From the NCBI GenBank assembly GCA_031553495.1, contig JAVBLN010000016.1, forward strand, positions 82,270 through 146,269: 64,000 bases of DNA, given 5' to 3'. The DNA is from Pinibacter sp031553495. Lineage in GTDB: Bacteria > Bacteroidota > Bacteroidia > Chitinophagales > Chitinophagaceae. Below the pieces are notes generated by a model. The model searched no databases and was not told the origin of the DNA. It saw only the letters and a list, made by a program, of their open reading frames with translations. How positions within the stretch are numbered: the stretch's first letter is position 1; each line of letters starts with the position of its first letter. Positions 37,641 through 45,057 of the stretch are shown piece by piece. Both the position numbers and the translations under genes were made by a program.

Positions 37641-37781
37641 AGAAGCTGTTTGAGTTGATTTTTTTGGTACAGGCATCGGTTTTTCATGGCATCATCGTTG
37701 CGTCGCATTTCGTTCATCGGTAGTATTTCATGGCAACGGTGGGTTTATAAACGAAATTCACAATTAGCTCAAACAGCTTCT
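37641..37781 (+). mobile_element. Family-R copy R12, full-length MITE-like element
   Basis: The ends AGAAGCTGTTTGAG (37641-37654) and CTCAAACAGCTTCT (37768-37781) are perfect 14-bp inverted repeats. The five bases AATTA flank both ends as a direct repeat, like a target-site duplication. The 141-bp element holds the family-R core: TTGATTTTTTTGGTACAGGC, ATCGGTTTTTCATGGCATC, ATCGTTGCGTCGCATTTCGT, TCATCGGTAGTATTTCATGG. It carries no coding sequence. It lies between tyrS and tRNA-Gln. Confidence 0.8.
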
Positions 37782-37895
37782 AATTATTGAATCATTGAAT
37801 CTTTATTCCCCGCATTTTCACTTTTCTCACGTTTCTCCTATTTCCAACGACAAAAAGGTACTCCAACTTCTTTTTAAAAAAAGATACAAATTTGT

Positions 37896-37927
37896 TTTGG
37901 AGCGAATATTCCGTTCCCTTATTTTTG
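37896..37927 (+). promoter_or_regulatory. Bacteroidota-type promoter of tRNA-Gln
   Basis: TTTG at 37896-37899 and TATTTTTG at 37920-37927, separated by 20 bases, fit the -33/-7 consensus. Transcription would start about 10 nt before the tRNA. Confidence 0.6.
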
Positions 37928-37943
37928 CACTCCATTTACGGAT

Positions 37944-38014
37944 TGCCCGATAGTATAATGGTAGTACGACAGATTTTGGTTCTGTTTGTCTTGGTTCGAA
38001 TCCAGGTCGGGCAA
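37944..38014 (+). tRNA. tRNA-Gln (anticodon TTG)
   Basis: The acceptor stem pairs TGCCCGA (37944-37950) with TCGGGCA (38007-38013), with discriminator A. The anticodon arm is ACAGA-TTTTGGT-TCTGT, giving anticodon TTG, which reads CAA and CAG. The T arm contains GGTTCGAATCC. CCA is not encoded; CAAAA follows. It has its own promoter and terminator and is bracketed by inverted family-R copies R12 and R13. Confidence 0.95.
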
Positions 38015-38017
38015 CAA

Positions 38018-38050
38018 AAAAAACCGCCTTTTTTGAGGCGGTTTTTTTAT
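38018..38050 (+). terminator. Intrinsic terminator after tRNA-Gln
   Basis: AACCGCC and GGCGGTT pair around a TTTTTTGA loop, with A-run and T-run on the two sides. Confidence 0.85.
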
Positions 38051-38084
38051 AGCACGCTGTTAATATAAGTTTATACTGGTGTTC

Positions 38085-38231
38085 TTTAAAGCAGTTTGTA
38101 CTAATTGTGAATTTTGCTTATAAATCCACCGTTGCCATAAAATACTACCGATGAATGGAATGCGACGCAACGATGATGCCATGAAATACCGATGCCGGTA
38201 CCAAAAAAAATAAATCAAACAATTTTATAGA
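38085..38231 (-). repeat. Family-R copy R13, long form with decayed ends
   Basis: On the minus strand this is similar to R12 along almost its whole length: AATCAAAC-type left end, TTTTTTTTGGTACCGGCATC, GGTATTTCATGGCATC, ATCGTTGCGTCGCATTCCAT, TCATCGGTAGTATTTTATGG, then AAATTCACAATTAG and a decayed ACAAACTGC end. It is oriented opposite to R12 across tRNA-Gln. Confidence 0.75.
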
Positions 38232-38274
38232 AACGCTTCCAGCATCAACATCTTCGCGCCATAGCTTTCTTGCT

Positions 38275-39651
38275 TTATTTTAACGCCTTAATCCTGATAT
38301 TTTTAAAGCTCACTTCATTTCCATGATCCTGCAATAAAATATGGCCTTTGGGCGCTTCACCAAAATTTTGCCAAACTTTATACTTACTAATAGCCACGAT
38401 GTCGCGGTACTCTTGCGATCCTCTTTCATACTCCAGCACTTTTATACCATTCAGATAATGTTCTACATGATTGTTCGGATATACAACTACTCTGCCCGTG
38501 TTCCACTCGCCGATTTTGTGCGTATACCGTTCTTCTTTTTTTGCAGTGATCAAATCATATAACGACGCCAAAGTTCTGTTGCCCTCCCTGCCCAGTTTTG
38601 CATCAGGGTGCAGCTCATCATCTAGCAACTGGTATTCCAATCCTATGGCAGAACCGGTATTGTTCTCACTCAGCGTTACAAAATATTTTACGCCGCTGTT
38701 GGCGCCGGGCGTCAGTTTAAAATCGAAAGACAAATCGAATGCGCTGTACTGTTCCGATGTTACAATATCGCCGCCATTCGCGGATTCCTTACCTTCTGAC
38801 GAAAGCACCGTGAGTATGCCATTTTCTACTTTCCAACCTTTTTCGGGAAAAGTTTTTTTGTAGGCGCCTTTCCAACCTTTTGTAGTTTTTCCATCAAACA
38901 ATAATTTCCAACCATCTTTTTTTTCATACGCACTTAGCGTATTCATGGCGTTATTTACCACATATACATTTTTGGAAAAAGCCGCAGGTTTCAAATTAGT
39001 TGTTTGGATCTGTATGTTTTTAAAATATACTTTCTTTCCTGCATGCGCTGCGCTGCCCACGCTATGCACCTGCAATCCGATAAAACCTGTCGCATCCACA
39101 TCATCAACCAAATAAGCCACTGGCTGGCCATTAAGCCAAGTGCGGATGTTATTACCAATACATTCAATTCTGTAATGATTGAAATCGTTTAGCTTAAAAG
39201 CTGTTTGCGCTTCGGGGTGCAGTGTTAACGGATACAGCCAATCCCTTCTGGCTTCTTCATATATTCCGCCAGACCACGCCCTCTTGGATGGATCTACTTC
39301 ACACTGATAGCCATACACTTTCCCTTTTCCTTTATTTGCTTCAGCATCAAAATGGCTTCTCAATTGTACGCCGGAATTCATTGTGGCATCTTCCACTTTA
39401 ATATCAAGCTCAAGCACAAAATCGCCATATTCATTTTCTGTAATTAAAAATGAATTGGGTGAACCGGCAACTGTTGTTCCAACGATCATACCGTCTGTCA
39501 CTTCATACTTAGCAAAGCCTGTAACTTGTTTCCAACCATTAAGTGTCTTCCCGTCAAATAGTTTTGTCCAAGGGGATGATTTTTTTTGCGCAACGGACAA
39601 AGATGCAATTATGCAAAATATAACAGTAACAAATAATCTAAAATTTTTCAT
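38275..39651 (-). CDS. Exported protein with two DUF1080 (3-keto-disaccharide hydrolase) domains
   Basis: The 458-residue protein has a signal peptide (KNFRLFVTVIFCIIASLSVA) and two copies of the concanavalin-like DUF1080 fold, at about residues 25-215 (KLFDGKTLNGWKQVTG start) and 245-457 (LLFDGKTTKGWKGAYK start). Each has the usual GVQLRSHF or GVKYFVTL core and an NHYRIECIGNNIRTWLNG or EWNTGRVVVYPNNHVEHYLN strand pair. Family members act on 3-keto-glycosides made by Gfo/Idh-type oxidases. It lies 16 bases downstream of such an oxidase gene on the same strand. The double-domain form may bind or cleave two sugar units, but this is inference. Confidence 0.85.
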   Translation of the reverse strand: MKNFRLFVTVIFCIIASLSVAQKKSSPWTKLFDGKTLNGWKQVTGFAKYEVTDGMIVGTTVAGSPNSFLITENEYGDFVLELDIKVEDATMNSGVQLRSHFDAEANKGKGKVYGYQCEVDPSKRAWSGGIYEEARRDWLYPLTLHPEAQTAFKLNDFNHYRIECIGNNIRTWLNGQPVAYLVDDVDATGFIGLQVHSVGSAAHAGKKVYFKNIQIQTTNLKPAAFSKNVYVVNNAMNTLSAYEKKDGWKLLFDGKTTKGWKGAYKKTFPEKGWKVENGILTVLSSEGKESANGGDIVTSEQYSAFDLSFDFKLTPGANSGVKYFVTLSENNTGSAIGLEYQLLDDELHPDAKLGREGNRTLASLYDLITAKKEERYTHKIGEWNTGRVVVYPNNHVEHYLNGIKVLEYERGSQEYRDIVAISKYKVWQNFGEAPKGHILLQDHGNEVSFKNIRIKALK

Positions 39652-39667
39652 GAACTGTTGTTTTTAT

Positions 39668-40867
39668 TTAAAGAAAATTATAATCACTATTCCATTTTTG
39701 AGTTACGCCTGTTTCAATGGCTTTATTTGCAAGGTGTACACAAACGGATGTTGTAGCGCCTGTCAAAACATTTGAAGCCGGCAAAGCATTTTCCGTAATC
39801 GACTTATAAAAATCTTTCAGGGCATACCAAGTTCCGTTTTTCATTCCTTCCTTTGCAAGTGATATTCCACCATCGGGTCTTGTAATTTTTGTAGCGCCGG
39901 TCACTCCGTCCACTATAGCCGTCTCTTTTTCTTTCCCCTTTTCAGGATAGAAAATCCCATCATTCATCAAAAGATGCACAGAGCCTTTTGAACCTTTTAT
40001 TTTAAACAAATATCCATCACGGGCATTGGCACATGTAGCACCGAAATTGCCGATCATATTTTCTTTATTGTAGCGCAATATGGCCTGGTCATTATCATTT
40101 GTTTCGCGTCCGTCTTTGAAAAAATCAATTCCGCCAACTCCCATTATCTCATCGGGATGCGTGTTAAAAACCCAATTGATAAAATCCATTTGATGAGAAA
40201 GTAATTCCGCCATCAATCCGCCGGAATATTCCTTATACATTCTCCAGTTTATTTTCCTCTCAAGCTCCGGCGATGGCACAGATCTCCGCCAATTCCAGTT
40301 CCTATCCCACCTGCAATCTATCTGCACCACTTTTCCCAGGTATCCTTTTTCAATCATGGTTTTCACTTCATAATACAATGGAGTGTACCTGTACTGGTGG
40401 CCCACCTGCAATGTTTGTTTTTTATACTTCCTTGAAAGCTTCACCAATTCAACGGCTTCATCAATTGAGTATGTCATTGTTTTTTCGAGAAACACATGTT
40501 TTCCGGCTTTCAACGCATCCGCCGCAATATTGAAATGAGCGGAAAGCGGAGTTGCAATTACAACCGCATCTACATTTTTATCATCAAGCAAAGCCTTATG
40601 CTCTCTATATACTTTATACACATTTTCGGTATCTATTTTTTTTGCTTCCTCAATTCTAAAATCCAATACATCGCAAATGGCCGTTATGGAAAAAATATCC
40701 TGCAAGTTTTTCATCTCATACATAATACCTTTCCCTCTGTCGCCGCAACCAATAAATCCTACTCTAATTTTTTCATCTCCCTTCATGCCGGCCTGCAATA
40801 TTTGAGAACTAACCAGCATGGCCCCAGCCGCCAGGCTTCCCTGTTTTATAAATGTTCTTCTTTGCAT
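39668..40867 (-). CDS. Tat-exported Gfo/Idh/MocA-family oxidoreductase
   Basis: The 399-residue protein starts with a Tat-like signal (MQRRTFIKQGSLAAGAMLVS) and so would fold with its cofactor before export to the periplasm. The NAD-binding fold is VGFIGCGDRGKGIMYEMK, followed by DAVVIATPLSAHFNIAADAL and KHVFLEKTMTYSIDEAVELV. The family's usual EKP is EKT here, with the lysine kept. The C-terminal domain carries WRMYKEYSGGLMAELLSHQM with the sugar-binding histidine region. It probably oxidises a glycoside at C3 or acts on a keto sugar. It is adjacent to DUF1080 and part of the 38-43.6 kb cluster. Confidence 0.85.
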   Translation of the reverse strand: MQRRTFIKQGSLAAGAMLVSSQILQAGMKGDEKIRVGFIGCGDRGKGIMYEMKNLQDIFSITAICDVLDFRIEEAKKIDTENVYKVYREHKALLDDKNVDAVVIATPLSAHFNIAADALKAGKHVFLEKTMTYSIDEAVELVKLSRKYKKQTLQVGHQYRYTPLYYEVKTMIEKGYLGKVVQIDCRWDRNWNWRRSVPSPELERKINWRMYKEYSGGLMAELLSHQMDFINWVFNTHPDEIMGVGGIDFFKDGRETNDNDQAILRYNKENMIGNFGATCANARDGYLFKIKGSKGSVHLLMNDGIFYPEKGKEKETAIVDGVTGATKITRPDGGISLAKEGMKNGTWYALKDFYKSITENALPASNVLTGATTSVCVHLANKAIETGVTQKWNSDYNFL

Positions 40868-40979
40868 GTTGAATGTATCTTCTGTTTTAAAAGTATTGAA
40901 TCAATTTCATGTGCGTTATTCCACGCACTGCGCTCAATAACGTTGTTTAAATGTTTTTCAGCTTTAGTAAAAACTGAAA

Positions 40980-41062
40980 TTTATTATGTTACCGGCGGCG
41001 GTATTTCATGGCGTCATCGTTGTGTCACTCACTTGTGCTGTAGTATTTCATGGCAACAATGC
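40980..41062 (+). repeat. Family-R dispersed repeat, copy R14 (hybrid)
   Basis: TTTATTATGTTACCGGCGGC is followed by GGTATTTCATGGCGTCATC, then GTTGTGTCACTCACTTGTGC and TGTAGTATTTCATGGCAAC. It combines the TTTCATGGC arms of R12 with the GTG-T-CAC centre of the main subtype. It lies in the 40868-41076 gap between two cluster genes. Confidence 0.75.
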
Positions 41063-41076
41063 TACACAATAATTTC

Positions 41077-42090
41077 TCACAAACTACCAAGGCAGCCTCT
41101 TAAATTGTTGCTTACCGTATCCGCTATTTCACCATTAGTTTTTTTGTAAATAAAGTAAGCTTTAATATCGTCACGTTTGTTAATAAACCGCATCGCTTTT
41201 TCCAGCCCCATTAGCATAAGCGCATTATCGTAAGCATCCGCGGTAATAGCATCGTTAGCAAAAACAGTAACACTTATTAAATCACTCTCCACAGCATAGC
41301 CCGTTCGCGGATCTATAATATGCGATATCTTTCTTCCACCCGATTCATAATACTTACGATAACTGCCGGAGGTTGTAACCGCGCCGCTATCCATACTAAT
41401 TGTTCTTTGTAAATAGTCTTCCTGCCAGTCGTTCACCGGCGCTTCTATACCAATTCTCATCGCAACATTTTCAGGGAACTTTTTTCCTTTCACTCTTATT
41501 TCACCACCCAGTTCTATCATATAATTGTTTACACCCGCGTGCTCAAAATAATCTGCAAGTACATCCACGCTATACCCCTGCGCTATTCCATTCACATCAA
41601 TCTGCAAGCACTTTTTTCTCTTCCCCAAAAAATTACCTTCCAGTATAAGATTTTCTGAACCTACACAATTTAGCAAAGATTTTACCTGTGCGCTATCCGG
41701 CATATCAGCATTTGCTTTGTTTCCAAATCCCCATGCCTGCACCAGAGGTAAAATCGTAATATCAAATAATCCGTTTGTTTGGCGGTAAGTATCCAGTGCT
41801 TTAGTTACCACAATATTGAGATGTTTATCAATTATAAAGCCGTTATCAGAAGCATTGAATTTATTAATAACAGAATATGCTTTGTATATCGACAATGAGC
41901 TATCCAGGCTATTCAGTATGCTGTCAACATTTTCGGAGGTTACTAATTCTTTTTCTGAATAATAAGTAATATGATAAGTCGTTCCCTGCGCCACACCACT
42001 CATTTGGAATTTATTCATTTCGTGTGCGCCAAACCGTGATAAAAATAAAAAGCAAATAATAATAATTGATACAGCTTTCATACGAAACAA
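41077..42090 (-). CDS. apbE: FAD:protein FMN transferase (ApbE)
   Basis: ApbE transfers FMN from FAD to a threonine of target flavoproteins in the periplasm. The 337-residue protein has an N-terminal hydrophobic export signal (KAVSIIIICFLFLSRFG). It contains MSGVAQGTTYHITYYS, the GGEIRVKGK loop with the conserved FAD contacts, VTTSGSYRKYYESGG, and the HIIDPRTG motif. An acidic Mg2+-binding pattern follows (DAITADAYDNALMLMG). No obvious flavinylation target with the S/T-G-A-T motif is next to it. It lies between two Gfo/Idh genes, so it may serve the same pathway or only share the region. Confidence 0.92.
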   Translation of the reverse strand: MFRMKAVSIIIICFLFLSRFGAHEMNKFQMSGVAQGTTYHITYYSEKELVTSENVDSILNSLDSSLSIYKAYSVINKFNASDNGFIIDKHLNIVVTKALDTYRQTNGLFDITILPLVQAWGFGNKANADMPDSAQVKSLLNCVGSENLILEGNFLGKRKKCLQIDVNGIAQGYSVDVLADYFEHAGVNNYMIELGGEIRVKGKKFPENVAMRIGIEAPVNDWQEDYLQRTISMDSGAVTTSGSYRKYYESGGRKISHIIDPRTGYAVESDLISVTVFANDAITADAYDNALMLMGLEKAMRFINKRDDIKAYFIYKKTNGEIADTVSNNLRGCLGSL

Positions 42091-42170
42091 AAAATATTAC
42101 AAATCAAATTCAAAAGTCAAACCACTACCGGCAGATTGTTTTTTTCTATTATTGGCAACAATAGGATTCT

Positions 42171-42228
42171 CATTGGTTGTTGGTGTGCCTTCGCACGATG
42201 GCCACCCTACACACGCAACAACGGCAAC
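42171..42228 (+). repeat. Hairpin-type repeat, family B, copy 2
   Basis: CATTGGTTGTTGGTGTGCCT at the start and CACACGCAACAACGGC at the end match copy 1 at 733-790. A family-R-like scrap (CCACTACCGGCAG) precedes it at about 42120. Confidence 0.6.
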
Positions 42229-42292
42229 TCCCAACCATTCCTGTTTAATACAGCGCCGCTGTCCTCTGATTTCTCTACTGCCTACTGTCAAC

Positions 42293-43615
42293 TTACACTT
42301 TAGGCTCCCAACCTTTTTCATACTTACGACGCCATAACGCCATCGCTTCCTTATCATGTAGTATATGGCCATTGGTCACATCGCAATGCAATGTACGGCC
42401 TACACGCTGCGCAATGCTGGCAAGGTGACAAAGCAAAATGCTTTTATGCCCTTCATCCATTGGCGAATTTATTTTCGCTTCGCCCCGAATACCTTTTAGG
42501 AAATTATCAAGGTGAAACAGATCATCATTGCCGCTTGCGTTCAATGTATTGCCGGCTTCCACCACCGCAGTGCTTTTTACTTCTTTAACCAATTTATTCT
42601 TCGTATCAAAAATTTTGTAAGCGCTTCCGTAACTATTCACTAATGTTCCATTGGTTCCATATATGGTAAATCCCCTATCGGATCCTTCCATCGGAAAATT
42701 GTTGCAGCTTCTTCCTTCCCATGTTATAACCTTACTATCACCAAATTCAAAGCTGGCAATTTGTGTATCGGGAGTTTCCCAATCATCTTTATAAGCATAC
42801 CGGCCTCCTGCAGATGTAACCTTTGTGGGATAATCCACATCTAAAAACCAGCGGCAGCAGTCCACTTCGTGCGTGGCGTTATTACAGGTTTCCGATGTGC
42901 CCCAATGCCAGAACCAGTGCCAGTTATAGTGTACAATATTATCCTTATAATCGCGGCGTGGCGCGGGGCCTTGCCATAAATCGAAATCGAGTGTAGGCGG
43001 CACGGGAACTTTTTTTCCAATGCCAATAGGCTTACGGTTATTGGCATACCAGGATTTTCCAAGATATGGCGTACCGATAATTCCATTGCGCACTTCCTGC
43101 ACAGCCTGAATTAATGTAGGAAAAGAACGGCGCTGATTTCCCATTTGAATAATCTTGCCATACTTATTCATAGCCTGTACCAACAGCTCGCCTTCGTAAG
43201 GATTATGTCCGCAAGGTTTTTCAAGATATACATGTTTGTTGTTGGCCACGGCCATTAGTGTAGCCGGAGCATGCCAGTGGTCCGGTGATGCCACCACAAG
43301 CGCATCAAAATCTTTTTGTTCCACCAGCTTGCGAATATCTTTTACTATCGCGGGTTTACGGGCAGCATGTTTTAATGAGTTCAAGCCATTTTGAATAGCT
43401 TTATCTTCCACATCGCAGATGTACGCAATTTCTATGTTTGGCATTTTTGAAAAGCAATTAGCAAGGTATGAGCCGCGGTTATTAACGCCCATTACCGCTA
43501 ACAATACTTTATTGCTGGGAGCCATTTTTCCAAAAACAGGGAAGTTTAAAATGGTAAGACCCGCTGCTGAAGCGGAGCCCAGCTTAATAAATTTTCGTCT
43601 ATTCATATTATTCAA
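42293..43615 (-). CDS. Exported Gfo/Idh/MocA-family oxidoreductase
   Basis: The 440-residue protein has a Tat-like N terminus (MNRRKFIKLGSASAAGLTIL, after an optional MN). The Rossmann part is VLLAVMGVNNRGSYLANCFS, with the glycine pattern altered to G-x-N-x-R-G. VASPDHWHAPATLMAVANNK and VYLEKPCGHNPYEGELLVQA follow, with EKP intact. The C-terminal sugar domain includes HYNWHWFWHWGTSETCNNAT, then HEVDCCRWFLDVDYP. This subgroup is typical of Bacteroidota glycan-degrading loci. It is the first gene of the minus-strand cluster. Confidence 0.88.
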   Translation of the reverse strand: MNNMNRRKFIKLGSASAAGLTILNFPVFGKMAPSNKVLLAVMGVNNRGSYLANCFSKMPNIEIAYICDVEDKAIQNGLNSLKHAARKPAIVKDIRKLVEQKDFDALVVASPDHWHAPATLMAVANNKHVYLEKPCGHNPYEGELLVQAMNKYGKIIQMGNQRRSFPTLIQAVQEVRNGIIGTPYLGKSWYANNRKPIGIGKKVPVPPTLDFDLWQGPAPRRDYKDNIVHYNWHWFWHWGTSETCNNATHEVDCCRWFLDVDYPTKVTSAGGRYAYKDDWETPDTQIASFEFGDSKVITWEGRSCNNFPMEGSDRGFTIYGTNGTLVNSYGSAYKIFDTKNKLVKEVKSTAVVEAGNTLNASGNDDLFHLDNFLKGIRGEAKINSPMDEGHKSILLCHLASIAQRVGRTLHCDVTNGHILHDKEAMALWRRKYEKGWEPKV

Positions 43616-43997
43616 GCATGTTTTATCTTTAAATGTAAATAAAACACGTTATTTTTTTGCTGATATTCTACAACAGATGTTAAAATTCAAAAGGGCTTTA
43701 TTATGAAAATATGCTTTTTAGGATTAGGTATTTAAACTAAAAGACTGTTTTGAATACTTTTTAGGACTAGAAAAAAAATATTTTTTTTAAAAAAAGTAAA
43801 AACACATTGGAAAGTGTGTACAAAAAGCAGATATCTTTTCAAATTAGTGTCCGTACAAAAACTCCCAACTACAAAATATAATCTTAAATATTACTAACTA
43901 ATTTGGAAAGTTTTTTGTACATCATAAAATAATTAAATCATATAGCAGACATTTGTATTTAATAAATTATCCTAACTTAATTGATTAATTTTTTTGC
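43616..43997. other. Divergent promoter region with a long bipartite dyad
   Basis: This gap separates the oxidoreductase gene (leftward) from the META lipoprotein gene (rightward). It is very AT-rich and carries no family-R copy. Its main feature is the inverted repeat 43817-43921, listed separately. GTACAAAAA also occurs a third time at 43853-43861. Confidence 0.6.
43817..43921. repeat. 105-bp element with bipartite inverted ends
   Basis: TGTACAAAAA (43817-43826) pairs with TTTTTGTACA (43912-43921). CTTTTCAAATTAGT (43835-43848) pairs with ACTAATTTGGAAAG (43897-43910) with one mismatch. The inner spacer is 48 bp. It could be a small mobile element, a paired operator, or an RNA hairpin. Confidence 0.6.
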
Positions 43998-44432
43998 ATG
44001 AAAAAACTATTGTATCCATTATTACTTTCGACATCAGTTCTATTATTGTTTTCCTGTAGCAGTTCTAAAAAATCCGGCAGTAAAAATTCTCCGCTTGCCG
44101 GAACGTTTTGGAAGCTAACTTATGCAGGTAATACACCTTACAATCCGCCACCGGGTGTTAGGCTCGTGTCAATGATGTTAAACGATTCCACAAAAAACAT
44201 TTCGGGGTTTTTAGGTTGTAATAATCTTGCCGGAAATTATATGCTTTCGGGAAAAGACGGCATTACGTTTACGGTAATTTCAACAAAAATGGCGTGTCAG
44301 GCTGAGGCGATGAAAATAGAGAATGAATTTTCGCAGGCATTATCCAAAGCGAACAAATACAAACTGGAAGGCGACAGACTTGCTCTTTTTGATGGCGATA
44401 CATTTATCGCCGCATTCATTGCTCAGAAATAA
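43998..44432 (+). CDS. META-domain lipoprotein
   Basis: The 144-residue protein has a lipoprotein signal peptide with lipobox LLFSC, the cysteine near residue 20, and a serine/lysine-rich linker. The rest is one META (HslJ-like) domain: LAGTFWKLTYAG, the NISGFLGCNNLAGNYMLSG core, STKMACQAEAMKIENEFSQA and RLALFDGDTFIAAFIAQ. META domains are associated with heat or stress resistance in the outer membrane, but their mechanism is unknown. It is a single gene. The SSSKKSGSK stretch after the cysteine lacks an acidic run typical of surface lipoprotein export signals. Confidence 0.88.
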   Translation: MKKLLYPLLLSTSVLLLFSCSSSKKSGSKNSPLAGTFWKLTYAGNTPYNPPPGVRLVSMMLNDSTKNISGFLGCNNLAGNYMLSGKDGITFTVISTKMACQAEAMKIENEFSQALSKANKYKLEGDRLALFDGDTFIAAFIAQK

Positions 44433-44459
44433 TTTCATCAGCAATGTCATTATATTATA

Positions 44460-44603
44460 CTGCGAACAGTATAAATTTGGGCATGAATGTTTGCGCTAGC
44501 CGAATAAAATTACTACCGCACAAGTGAGTGACACAACAAAAGCTCAATAGTAGCAATACGGATGGTTCCAAAAAAAATCACTGCAATATTATTATACAGT
44601 GCG
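44460..44603 (-). repeat. Family-R dispersed repeat, copy R15
   Basis: On the minus strand: TTTTTTTTGGAACCATCCGT, ATTGCTACTATTGAGC, TTTTGTTGTGTCACTCACTT, GTGCGGTAGTAATTTTATTC, then an outer flank CCAAATTTATACTGTTCGCA also seen in R21 and R22. The CCGGCGG block is degenerate. Confidence 0.7.
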
Positions 44604-44619
44604 ATGTACGGAAAGAGAA

Positions 44620-44690
44620 TATTTATGGGCCCGGCGAAAGAATAAAAATTGGGCTTTGGTTGCGTCGCACACTTGTACATTTTATTCGCT
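44620..44690 (+). repeat. Family-R repeat, copy R16 (remnant)
   Basis: ATATTTATGGGCCCGGCG is followed by a divergent arm, GGGCTTTGGTTGCGTCGCAC, ACTTGTACATTTTATTCGC. The central palindrome GCG-T-CGC and the CTTGTAC block remain. Confidence 0.55.
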
Positions 44691-44734
44691 ATTCAGCGCT
44701 TTAGTAAATGATATTCTTCAACAGTATAAAATAA

Positions 44735-44765
44735 AAACGGGTAGCTTACGCTACCCATTTTTATT
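44735..44765. terminator. Hairpin with flanking A- and T-runs
   Basis: GGGTAGC (44739-44745) and GCTACCC (44750-44756) form a perfect stem with a TTAC loop, with AAAA before and ATTTTTA after. It may end transcription from the META side, though it is 300 bp from that gene. Confidence 0.65.
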
Positions 44766-45057
44766 GTTTCTATTTATCTTAATTTCTTTTCATCGGATAA
44801 GAATGAAACCGAGTCTCTGATTCGCATATTACTATACCCCCAAAAACGGGGTCAAAGTTAAGCATTCCTGTCTTTTCACAACATTTACCGCTATCATTTT
44901 TTAAGTTTTTTTATACCCATTTGAACGTTTTCTGCAAAGTAATTTCAAGCGGCTTAAAACAAGAATTTCACCCATTGATTTTCAACACATTTAACATTCT
45001 TGACCAAAATCTTCTAATTTTATCTTCTTACCACTTTTACCCAAAAAATCATACTTC

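Larger units (their letters stand above)
44433..45057. other. Repeat-rich gap between META and GH92 genes
   Basis: The gap holds R15 (minus) and R16 (plus), which face away from each other, then a hairpin at 44735-44765. A 73-codon frame over this region reads through repeats and a terminator and is not taken as a gene. The last 200 bp before GH92 show no clear promoter box. Confidence 0.65.

Noticed and set aside
41077..42090. A direct flavinylation target for ApbE among its neighbours
   Set aside because: Neither neighbouring oxidoreductase nor the DUF1080 protein shows a convincing ApbE target motif, so no partner is claimed.
42097..42372. 91-codon minus frame between apbE and the oxidoreductase gene
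   Set aside because: It overlaps the end of the oxidoreductase gene and the family-B repeat, and no protein family is evident.
44599..44820. 73-codon plus frame before GH92
   Set aside because: It crosses R16 and a perfect hairpin terminator. The translation looks random.
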